64,000 nt of DNA. Source: Burkholderia gladioli. Its GTDB lineage: Bacteria; Pseudomonadota; Gammaproteobacteria; Burkholderiales; Burkholderiaceae. The DNA is taken from assembly GCF_000959725.1 (NCBI RefSeq), contig NZ_CP009323.1, positions 2,170,001 to 2,234,000 on the forward strand, written 5' to 3'. A program made the position numbers and the translations under genes. The notes under the pieces were generated by a model that searched no databases, was not told the DNA's origin, and worked only from the letters and a program-made list of their open reading frames with translations. Positions 46,901-54,374 of this stretch are shown here, in pieces. Numbering within the stretch: position 1 is the first letter of the stretch; each line of letters opens with the position of its first letter.

Positions 46901-47016
46901 GCTTGTTCTCCAGTGTGGCGTCGCCGGTTCGGGCGTGCGTTCGGCCGTTGCGGATATCGGTGTGGTTTGGGCGGCCGGTGGTTCATCGGGAGCCGGACTG
47001 CGGAACCGGCGGGACG

Positions 47017-47047
47017 AAAAAAAACCGCCGGGTTCGCCGGCGGTTTT
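47017..47047 (-). terminator. Attenuator terminator in the aroG leader
   Basis: On the minus strand an 11-base perfect stem AAAACCGCCGG / CCGGCGGTTTT with loop CGAAC is followed by a run of eight T. It sits upstream of aroG, not after a gene, which is what marks it as an attenuator. Confidence 0.9.
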
Positions 47048-47077
47048 CTGGGAATTCGGTTTGCGCTTTGCGCGCCA

Positions 47078-47143
47078 TCACTCCTCTCGATCCGCCAACG
47101 GTCTGAGATACCAAAAAAAGTAAAAGTAAAACTTGGCGGACAT
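47078..47143 (-). CDS. aroG leader peptide, 21 residues, aromatic-rich
   Basis: A short ORF starting ATG TCC GCC AAG and then eight consecutive aromatic codons encoding FYFYFFWY (four Phe, three Tyr, one Trp), ending LRPLADREE and TGA. It begins about 30 bases after the predicted transcription start and ends about 30 bases before the terminator stem, as in trp/phe leaders. The aromatic codons (47108-47131) lie just after segment 1 and before segment 2 of the attenuator. The weak point is that no clear Shine-Dalgarno precedes the ATG. The arrangement with aroG is very unlikely to be chance. Confidence 0.85.
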   Translation of the reverse strand: MSAKFYFYFFWYLRPLADREE

Positions 47144-47179
47144 GACGGTGCGGATTTGCGTCGTGGAAGTGATTGAAAC

Positions 47180-47208
47180 TTTATACCCGGGTGGCACGGA
47201 CAATGCAA
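47180..47208 (-). promoter_or_regulatory. Sigma-70 promoter of the aroG leader
   Basis: On the minus strand TTGCAT, 17 bases, TATAAA: strong boxes at ideal spacing. Transcription should begin near 47173, about 30 bases before the leader-peptide ATG. Confidence 0.8.
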
Positions 47209-47316
47209 GCGGGTGCGATGAAAAACGCGGATGATCCGCGCTCGATCACGATTTCCTGCGGATAAGCTGCGCCGCGCTGCGGAAAATCCGCAAGGCGGCG
47301 CAAATTTCCCGCGGAT

Positions 47317-48783
47317 TCAGGCGGTGCCGCCGACCGTCATCGAATCGATCCGCAACGTCGGCTGGCCGACCCCGACCGGCACGCTCTGACCCTCCTTGCC
47401 GCACACGCCGACGCCGGAATCGAGCTTCATGTCGTTACCGATCATGCTGACATACTTGAGCGATTCCGGGCCGCTGCCGATCAGCGTGGCGCCCTTGACC
47501 GGGTAGGTGATCTTGCCGTTCTCGATCATGTAGGCCTCGGAGGCCGAGAACACGAACTTGCCGTTGGTGATGTCGACCTGGCCGCCGCCGAAGTTCACCG
47601 CGTACAGGCCGTTCTTGACCGAGGCGATGATTTCCTGCGGGTCCTTGTCGCCGTTGAGCATGTAGGTGTTGGTCATGCGCGGCATCGGCAGCGCCGCGTA
47701 GGATTCGCGGCGCGCGTTGCCGGTCACCGGCATCTTCATCAGGCGCGCGTTCAGCGTGTCCTGGATATAGCCCTTCAGGATCCCGTCCTCGATCAGCGTG
47801 GTGCACTGGGTCGGGTTGCCCTCGTCGTCGATGTTCAGCGAGCCGCGGCGGTTCGGCAGGGTGCCGTCGTCGACCACGGTCACGCCCTTGGCGGCCACCT
47901 GCTCGCCGATCCGGCCGGCGAAGGCCGACGAGCCCTTGCGGTTGAAGTCGCCCTCCAGGCCATGGCCGATCGCCTCGTGCAGCAGCACACCGGGCCAGCC
48001 CGAGCCGAGCACCACCGTCATCGCGCCGGCCGGGGCCGGGCGCGCGTCGAGGTTGACCAGCGCCGCGTGCACCGCGTCGTCGACGTACTTCGACAGCACC
48101 TCGTCGCTGAAGTAGCCGTAGTCGAAGCGCCCGCCGCCGCCGCCCGAGCCGATCTCGCGGCGGCCGTTCTGCTCGGCGATCACCGTCACCGAGACGCGCA
48201 CCAGCGGGCGGATGTCGGCGGCCAGCGCGCCGTCGCTGCGCGCCACCAGCACCACGTCGTATTCGCCGGCCAGGCCCGCCATCACCTGGGTGATGCGCGG
48301 GTCGCGGCCGCGCGCCATCTGCTCGATGCGCTCCAGCAGCTTGACCTTGGCGGTCGCGTCGAGCGAGGCGAGCGGATCGGACGGCAGGTAGAGGTCGCGG
48401 CCCGACACGCCGGTCAGCGACGAGGCCACCTGGATCTTGCGGCGCCCGCCGCCGGCCGCGGCGATCGCCTTGGTGGCGCTGGCCGCCTGGCGGATCGCCT
48501 CGGGCGAGAGGTCGTCCGAATAGGCGAAGGCGGTGCGCTCGCCCGCCACGGCGCGCACGCCCACGCCCTGGTCGATGCTGAAGCTGCCCGACTTGACGAT
48601 CCCTTCCTCCAGGCTCCAGGCCTCGCTGCGGGTGGCCTGGAAGTACAGGTCCGCATAGTCGACGCGATGCGTGAAGATGTCGGCGAGCGTGCGCGTGAGC
48701 AGGGATTCGTCGAGCCCGTAGGGCGTGAGCAGGATGTCCTTGGCGAGGGCGAGATTGCGGATGCCGGGTTCGATGATGTTCAT
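47317..48783 (-). CDS. tldD: Metalloprotease TldD
   Basis: A 488-residue subunit of the TldD/TldE zinc protease, which degrades unfolded peptides and processes ribosomally made peptides such as microcin B17 and the CcdA antitoxin. The metal-binding HExxxH is visible as [11 protein letters not shown] near residue 267; the C-terminal [21 protein letters not shown] is typical. TldE (PmbA) is not in this window. It lies 62 bases downstream of the nitrilase gene in the yhdP-nit-tldD series. Confidence 0.96.
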   Translation of the reverse strand: MNIIEPGIRNLALAKDILLTPYGLDESLLTRTLADIFTHRVDYADLYFQATRSEAWSLEEGIVKSGSFSIDQGVGVRAVAGERTAFAYSDDLSPEAIRQAASATKAIAAAGGGRRKIQVASSLTGVSGRDLYLPSDPLASLDATAKVKLLERIEQMARGRDPRITQVMAGLAGEYDVVLVARSDGALAADIRPLVRVSVTVIAEQNGRREIGSGGGGGRFDYGYFSDEVLSKYVDDAVHAALVNLDARPAPAGAMTVVLGSGWPGVLLHEAIGHGLEGDFNRKGSSAFAGRIGEQVAAKGVTVVDDGTLPNRRGSLNIDDEGNPTQCTTLIEDGILKGYIQDTLNARLMKMPVTGNARRESYAALPMPRMTNTYMLNGDKDPQEIIASVKNGLYAVNFGGGQVDITNGKFVFSASEAYMIENGKITYPVKGATLIGSGPESLKYVSMIGNDMKLDSGVGVCGKEGQSVPVGVGQPTLRIDSMTVGGTA

Positions 48784-48845
48784 GCGGTGTCGGGGTTCTT
48801 AACGGGTGTCTCGGGGGAGTTCTCGAATTCGGGGCGCGGGCGGCG

Positions 48846-49673
48846 TCAGCCGAGCACGCGATGCCGCCAGGCCGGCAGGCTTTGGCGCACCTCGGCGATC
48901 CGGGCCGGGTCGAGCGCGCCGGCCACCACGCCCGGGCCCTCGTCGCGCACGGCGACGATCTCGCCCCACGGATCGATCAGCATGCTGTGGCCCCAGGTAC
49001 GGCGGCCGTTCTCGTGCGTGCCGCCTTGCGCGGCGGCCAGCACGTAACACTGGTTCTCGACGGCCCGCGCGCGCAGCAGGGTTTCCCAGTGCGCGCGGCC
49101 GGTGGTGTAGGTGAAGGCCGAGGGCACCACCATCAGCGCGCAGTCGCCGAGCCGGCGGTACAGCTCCGGAAAGCGCAGATCGTAGCAGACCGACAGACCG
49201 ACCCGGCCGAACGGCGCCTCGAAGGCCTGGACCGTTTCGCCGGGGCGGATGGTGCGCGCCTCGTCGAAGGATTCCTCGCCCTTCTCGAAATTGAACAGGT
49301 GGATCTTGTCGTAGCGCGCCGCCTCGCGGCCCTCGGGATCGAACACCAGGGTGGTGTTCAGCACGCGGGAGGGTTCGGGCGCGGCCAGCGGCAGCGTGCC
49401 GCCGATCACCCAGACCCCGTGATGCCGCGCGGCGTCGCCGAGGAAGCGCTGGATCGGGCCGTCCTGGTAGGGCTCGGCGATCGCCAGCTTGTCGGTGTCG
49501 CGACGGCCCATGAAGCAGAAATATTCGGGCAGCAGCACCAGCTGCGCGCCGCCGGCCGCGGCCTCGGCGATCAGGCGGCCGGCCTCGTCGAGGTTGCGCA
49601 CCACGTCGGGTGTGCTGACCATCTGCAGCGCGGCGACCGTCAACTGCGCCGGGCGATCGGTTCGGTCGGTCAT
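48846..49673 (-). CDS. Carbon-nitrogen hydrolase (nitrilase superfamily, Nit1 type)
   Basis: A 275-residue amidase of the nitrilase superfamily. The Glu-Lys-Cys catalytic triad is visible as E50 (LLPEYFCF), K123 (YDKIHLFNF) and C163 (SVCYDLRFPE). Resemblance to Nit1 suggests deaminated-glutathione amidase activity, a metabolite-repair role, but this is inferred. The start is set at MTDRTDRP; an upstream ATG five codons earlier is possible. It lies between yhdP (65-base gap) and tldD (62-base gap), all on one strand. Confidence 0.92.
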   Translation of the reverse strand: MTDRTDRPAQLTVAALQMVSTPDVVRNLDEAGRLIAEAAAGGAQLVLLPEYFCFMGRRDTDKLAIAEPYQDGPIQRFLGDAARHHGVWVIGGTLPLAAPEPSRVLNTTLVFDPEGREAARYDKIHLFNFEKGEESFDEARTIRPGETVQAFEAPFGRVGLSVCYDLRFPELYRRLGDCALMVVPSAFTYTTGRAHWETLLRARAVENQCYVLAAAQGGTHENGRRTWGHSMLIDPWGEIVAVRDEGPGVVAGALDPARIAEVRQSLPAWRHRVLG

Positions 49674-49738
49674 CGGTGAATGTCGCAATGAAATAAGGGT
49701 GCGTCCCGCCGCAGGCTCGGGTCGGGCGCGTGCCGCAA

Positions 49739-52700
49739 TCAGGGGCGGGCCGCGTCCGCGTCGGCGGGCGTGCGGTCCATCTTACCGCGATCGCCCCCGA
49801 CCCGCTGAATCCGCGGATGCGCCCAGGAGCCGGTGATCACGTAATCGAACGCGAAGGCGTGCGAGAGCGTCTGCGACAGCGCCAGGTTGGCGGCCAGCAC
49901 GCCCAGGCCGAGCAGCGGGTTGATCACCGCCGCGCCGATCGCCGCGGCGCTGGCGCTGACCTTGGGCGCGATGTGCGCGTGCAGATCCTGGGTTTCGTGG
50001 GCGAGGTCGACCTTGCCCTTCACGGTCACGCGCGCCGGGGCGGTGATCATGCGGAAGTCGTCGGTGGTGGCGATGCCGTTGGTGATCTGGCTGGTGCCCT
50101 CGATGGTCTCGAAGGGCAGGCCCTTGCCGATCACGTCGCGGAAATCGAGCGTCAGGAAGCGCGCCAGCCCCTGCAGGCTCAGCACGCCGAGCAGCTTGGC
50201 CGCGCCCGGGTCGACCTTGAGGATCTGGCCGTGCTCGAGGTCGAGCGAGAGCTGGCCGCCCAGGCTCGGATAGTCGATCGCGGTCGGGCCGCCGCGCCAG
50301 CCCACCTTGCCCGCCAGCGTCCCCTTGCCGTTGGCGACCGTGCGCGGCAGCCCGACCCGGTCGAGCAGGGCGCCGGCGTCGTCGACCGCCAGCTTGAAGT
50401 CGAACACCGTGCGGCGCGGCGCGTCGTCCTCGTCGGCGCCGCGCGCCAGCGCGCGCCGGGAGGTGCGCCAGTTGGCGGTGGCGGTCAGCTTGGCGGCCGG
50501 GTTGGCCAGCTCGAGCTTGTCGAGCTGCCAGACCGGCACGCCGTTTTCCTCGAAGTTGTGCGCATTGACCTGCAGCCGGCCGATGTCGTGGCCGCGCGCC
50601 ACCACCTGGTCGACCACCAGGTCGATGGCGGGCATCGCGCGATCGGTCGGCATGGTCATGGCGCCGCCCACCAGGTCGTGGTCGGCGCTGTCGGGCACCA
50701 CCAGCTTGGCCAGGCGCGCGTTCAGCACGCCCGCACCGCCCGGGGCGCCGGCCTGGCCCGCGCCGGCGTCGCCGTGCGGCGACCAGGACAGGTAGCCCGA
50801 AACCTGGTTCGAGGCCACGTTGGCCTGCCAGAGATCGTCGACATGCGAGGCGCCGACGATCACGTTCTCCCAGTTGCGCTTGATCAGCTTGAGCGTGCCG
50901 AAGTGCAGGGCGAAGCGCTTCGGCGCGAAGCTCGCCAGGTCGATGCGCGGCGCCTGCCGCGGCAGCGCGGCCGACGGCGTGGCGGCCGCCGCGGGTGCCG
51001 CGGCCGATGCCGGCGTGCCGCGCAAGGTCTTGGCGAAGGCGATCCAGGCGTCGGCGTCGAGCGCGGTGGCGTCGACGGCGGCCGTCACGCCCTCGCGCGG
51101 CAGGTCCGGCATGCGGTTCATGCCGAGCGCGCCGCGCACGGCCCGCACCGGTTCGCCACGGGTGGCGTCGAGCACGTAGGTGGCGGCCACCGGGCCGAGC
51201 TTGAGCTCGGCCTGCTCCAGCGCGCGGCCCTCCTCGGGCGGCAGCGGCGCGAGCGTGAAGCCGAACGGCATCGGCGTGCCGGCCGGCTTGGTGAAGGGCG
51301 CCGGGAAGTCCAGCGCGAGCCCGGTCAGGTCCGAGGAGGCGGTGATCTCGGGCAGGCCTCCCTTGGCGCCGCGCACCGACAGCCGGTACGGCGCGTCGCC
51401 CACCACGCGGCCCAGCAGCGCGGCGGCCGGCCCGTGCAGGTTGAGCCCGCGCGCCGAATCGACGGCGATCCGGCCGTCCACGTCGAAGGCATAACCGTCG
51501 TTGCGCCGGAACCGACCGTTGGCGTGCACCGCGCCGCCGAGCAGGCGCGCCGAGAGCCGGTCCAGCTCGGCGCTCTGCTGGGTGAAGCGCACCGTGCCGC
51601 GCAACTGCGAGAGCGGCGGCAGGCCGTCCGATTCCAGCGTGTTGCCGCCGAACGCGAGCGCGCCCTCGACCAGCGTATGCGGGTGCTTGACGTGCTGCGG
51701 GATGGTCAGCTTCAGCGCCAGCGAGGCCGGGCCCTGCGCGCGCAGCTTCTCGCCGACATGGCCCGACAGGCCGCCCAGCGCGCTGTGGTTCGTATAGTCG
51801 ATCAGGTCGGCCAGCGGGCCGTGCGCGCGGCCCTCGATCAGCAGCGGCGACTCGGCCGGGTGGCCGAGGTCGTCGATGCGCCCGATCACCTTGCTCAGCT
51901 GCACGCCCTTGTAGTGGGCGCGCGGGATGTCGAAGCGCAGCTTGTTGTTGCGCAGCTCGAACACGCCGTCGATGCCGTCCAGCGCCGGCCAGACGCTGGG
52001 CGTGCCGTTGGCGAGCTTGCGCGGCGGCTGCGGGGTCGGCTCGAAGCGCCCGCCGGTGAACGGCGCGACGATGTGGAACACGCCGTCGTTCGGCGCGTAT
52101 TCGTAGGGGAAGGTCTCGAGCGGGCCCTGGGCGATGATGGTCGCGCCCTTCGAGACCACGCCCGCCTGCAGCGCGTGGCCGAGATACTGGTGCAGGTGCT
52201 CGGACATGCTGGTCGGCAGGTAGCGCACGATGCGCGGGATCGCCGCGCGGCCGAAATCGGCCTTCAGGTCGAGCGTGCCGCGGCCGTGGCCGGGGTTCGA
52301 ATAGCCGCCGCTGACGGTGATCTCGGCATCGGGATTCTCGACGTAGAGCAGCGGCAGCTTGACGTCGACGCGCGGGCGCCGCTCGCCCGGCGCGGCGGCC
52401 GCGGCGATGGTCCAGGAGGTCTGCGCGCGCAGGCGGTCGAAGGACAGGCGCGGGTCCTCGAACACGCCGGGCACGGTGACGGCCGCCTTGACCGTGTCGA
52501 TGCTGGCGCTGCCGCCGCGCTCGTTCGCGTCGACGTGGCCCCAGACGTTCTCGAAGCCGGGGATCCCGGCGCGCGGATGGCCGCGCGGCGACAGCCCCGG
52601 CCCCGGTTCCTGGGCCTCGACGCTGATCCCCTGCAGGTCGCCCGTCAGGCGGTAGCGCACGATCGGCGTGGCATGGGCGGTCTCGTCGTCGGCCAGTTCG

Positions 52701-54001
52701 GCCTTGCTCGGCGCGGCGCGCTCGGCCTCCATCACGTAGTTGGCAATCAGGCCGCGCGGGTCGACCCGCACCAGCTCGTTGCGAAAGCGCGCAGGCAGCG
52801 GCAGGCCGCGGATGAATTCGGCCAGGATACCCAGGTCGACGCGGTCGCCGGCCACCTGGATCAACTGGCCGTGGCTGGCGTCGGGCACGCGGTAGCGCGC
52901 CGTGAGGGTGGCGAAGGACAGCGCGCGCGACAGCGGCGTGCCGTCGTCGAGCGGCGGCTGGCCCAGCTCGGCGTGCAGGTTCGAGAGCTTGAGGGTGTAG
53001 TCGCGGCCCGGCGCCAGCGCGAGGTCCCAGCCGAAGCCGGCCACCGGGATGTCCAGGCGCGGCTGGGTCGGGCGTACCCGCAGCGCGACGTCGGCGCCGC
53101 TCAGGCTGCCGTGCGCGTCGAGCAGCCGGCCGTCGCGAAAGCCGATCCAGATGGTGTTGTCGATGTGCCCGGCATAGGCCTTGAGCGGCAGCGGCGCGTA
53201 GCGCGCCAGGGTCGGCAGGTCGACCGGGCCGGTCGAGACGTAGGCGTCGCCGGTCCAGTTGGCGGGCCGGCCGATCGCGGCCAGCGGCTTGTGGGTGAAG
53301 CGCGCGCGGAAATCGAGCGGGCCGGCCAGCAGGGTGCCGTTGGCGGGCGCCTGCAGCGCCAGGCGGTGCACCAGGCCGTCGTTGAGCACCGCCAGGCGGA
53401 TCCCGGTCAGCGTCAGCTCGGGCGCGTCGCGCTCGGCGTCGCGCCAGCGCAGCGTGCCTTCGCGCAGCACGATCGCCTGCTGGCGCAGCAGCCAGGTGCT
53501 GAAGGCGTCGTTGCCGCCCTTGCGGGTGGTCGGCACGTCCACCCCGGCGATGCTCAGCGTGCCGTCGCGCCGGCGCGCGATCAGCAGGTCCGGCGCGTCC
53601 ACCACCAGGCTGGAGAGCGTCGGCGAGAGCCGCACCAGCGAACGCCAGGAGATCGCGGCGGTGGCATGCGGGATGGTCAGGGCGGTGACGCCGTCCTTGC
53701 CGCGGATGCTCAGGGCGGTGACGTCGACGCCGGGCTGCATGCCGGACCAGTGCGGCGCCAGGCGGGCGATCCGGACTTCGGCGTGGAGCTTGTCGGAAAC
53801 GAAGGATTCGATGCGGGGGCGCAGCTTGTCGACCTGCGGCAGCAGCGCGTAGCGCAGGCCCAGGTAGCTGCCGGCGGCCACGAAGTAGAGCGTCGCGCCG
53901 CCGATCAGGACGACGCGGAACACGCGGCGCAGCACCGGATGATCGTGCTTGGGAGGTCCGGCTTCTTGACTGCTGGCGGCGGATTCCTGACGGTCGGGCA
54001 T
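49739..54001 (-). CDS. yhdP: YhdP family AsmA-like protein (TIGR02099)
   Basis: A giant 1420-residue protein with one N-terminal transmembrane helix (about residues 27-50, VFRVVLIGGATLYFVAAGSYLG). A very long periplasmic region of repeated beta-strand grooves follows, with the AsmA-like end around ITNGIATTDDFRMITAPARVTVKGKVDLAHE and a C-terminal hydrophobic segment VINPLLGLGVLAANLALSQ. E. coli YhdP, with TamB and YdbH, moves phospholipid from inner to outer membrane. The ATG at 54001 (MPDRQESAAS) gives about 25 cytoplasmic residues before the helix. First of the yhdP-nit-tldD series. Confidence 0.93.
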   Translation of the reverse strand: MPDRQESAASSQEAGPPKHDHPVLRRVFRVVLIGGATLYFVAAGSYLGLRYALLPQVDKLRPRIESFVSDKLHAEVRIARLAPHWSGMQPGVDVTALSIRGKDGVTALTIPHATAAISWRSLVRLSPTLSSLVVDAPDLLIARRRDGTLSIAGVDVPTTRKGGNDAFSTWLLRQQAIVLREGTLRWRDAERDAPELTLTGIRLAVLNDGLVHRLALQAPANGTLLAGPLDFRARFTHKPLAAIGRPANWTGDAYVSTGPVDLPTLARYAPLPLKAYAGHIDNTIWIGFRDGRLLDAHGSLSGADVALRVRPTQPRLDIPVAGFGWDLALAPGRDYTLKLSNLHAELGQPPLDDGTPLSRALSFATLTARYRVPDASHGQLIQVAGDRVDLGILAEFIRGLPLPARFRNELVRVDPRGLIANYVMEAERAAPSKAELADDETAHATPIVRYRLTGDLQGISVEAQEPGPGLSPRGHPRAGIPGFENVWGHVDANERGGSASIDTVKAAVTVPGVFEDPRLSFDRLRAQTSWTIAAAAAPGERRPRVDVKLPLLYVENPDAEITVSGGYSNPGHGRGTLDLKADFGRAAIPRIVRYLPTSMSEHLHQYLGHALQAGVVSKGATIIAQGPLETFPYEYAPNDGVFHIVAPFTGGRFEPTPQPPRKLANGTPSVWPALDGIDGVFELRNNKLRFDIPRAHYKGVQLSKVIGRIDDLGHPAESPLLIEGRAHGPLADLIDYTNHSALGGLSGHVGEKLRAQGPASLALKLTIPQHVKHPHTLVEGALAFGGNTLESDGLPPLSQLRGTVRFTQQSAELDRLSARLLGGAVHANGRFRRNDGYAFDVDGRIAVDSARGLNLHGPAAALLGRVVGDAPYRLSVRGAKGGLPEITASSDLTGLALDFPAPFTKPAGTPMPFGFTLAPLPPEEGRALEQAELKLGPVAATYVLDATRGEPVRAVRGALGMNRMPDLPREGVTAAVDATALDADAWIAFAKTLRGTPASAAAPAAAATPSAALPRQAPRIDLASFAPKRFALHFGTLKLIKRNWENVIVGASHVDDLWQANVASNQVSGYLSWSPHGDAGAGQAGAPGGAGVLNARLAKLVVPDSADHDLVGGAMTMPTDRAMPAIDLVVDQVVARGHDIGRLQVNAHNFEENGVPVWQLDKLELANPAAKLTATANWRTSRRALARGADEDDAPRRTVFDFKLAVDDAGALLDRVGLPRTVANGKGTLAGKVGWRGGPTAIDYPSLGGQLSLDLEHGQILKVDPGAAKLLGVLSLQGLARFLTLDFRDVIGKGLPFETIEGTSQITNGIATTDDFRMITAPARVTVKGKVDLAHETQDLHAHIAPKVSASAAAIGAAVINPLLGLGVLAANLALSQTLSHAFAFDYVITGSWAHPRIQRVGGDRGKMDRTPADADAARP

Positions 54002-54374
54002 GCGGCGGACGGGCGGCGATGTGGTAGCGTTGCGGACTGACGCTGAAATGTAACACAGGGGTTTGCCGACGCGCCCATTTGGCCGGCTTGCGGGCTGGCG
54101 TGGTCGCGAGTCGGCGGCGGTTTCGCGAAGCAGGCTGCCGGGCGTGGCGCGTGCCGCCGAAGCCGTTGCGGCCGGCGACGCTTCACGCCTGCCGCGTCGC
54201 GCGGGGCAGCGTGAAGCCCGCCGGGAGCCTTGCCGTGAAGCCCCCTGCCGTTAAGCACTTGCTGCGAGGCACCGAAGCTGCCGCGGCCCTGCCGTTGCCT
54301 TGCCGTGGCCTGTTACTGCCGGCATTTTTCGCGCGCCTGTCGCGCCCCCACCGCCTTCCCATCGTGCCGCCGCC
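54002..54374. other. Divergent intergenic region, yhdP and glnE
   Basis: 373 GC-rich bases between divergent genes. The only promoter-like string is TTACATTT on the minus strand near 54047-54054, towards yhdP, without a matching -35. No coding small ORF, hairpin terminator or repeat was recognised. Confidence 0.45.

Larger units (their letters stand above)
46901..47316 (-). promoter_or_regulatory. aroG leader region with ribosome-mediated attenuator
   Basis: 416 bases between tldD and aroG, read on the minus strand. In order they hold a sigma-70 promoter (47180-47208), an aromatic-rich leader ORF (47078-47143), segments able to form alternative hairpins, and an intrinsic terminator (47017-47047), then about 115 bases to the aroG ATG. 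Segment 1 (TCCGCCAA, 47133-47140) pairs with segment 2 (TTGGCGGA, 47091-47098). Segment 2 (CGTTGGCGG, 47092-47100) can instead pair over nine bases, two of them G-U, with segment 3 (CCGCCGGCG, 47035-47043), the 5' arm of the terminator. Stalling on the aromatic codons would hide segment 1 and free segment 2, giving read-through. Confidence 0.85.

Noticed and set aside
46998..47020. The three Phe codons over the aroG attenuator T run as the sensing codons
   Set aside because: They lie downstream of the terminator stem, so stalling there could not prevent termination. The FYFYFFWY run in the upstream ORF is in the right place.
49730..54040. 1400-codon open frames on the plus strand and in another minus frame over yhdP
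   Set aside because: High GC leaves shadow frames open. Only the minus frame from 54001 to 49739 has a transmembrane helix and AsmA-like beta pattern; the others are Arg/Ala/Gly low complexity.
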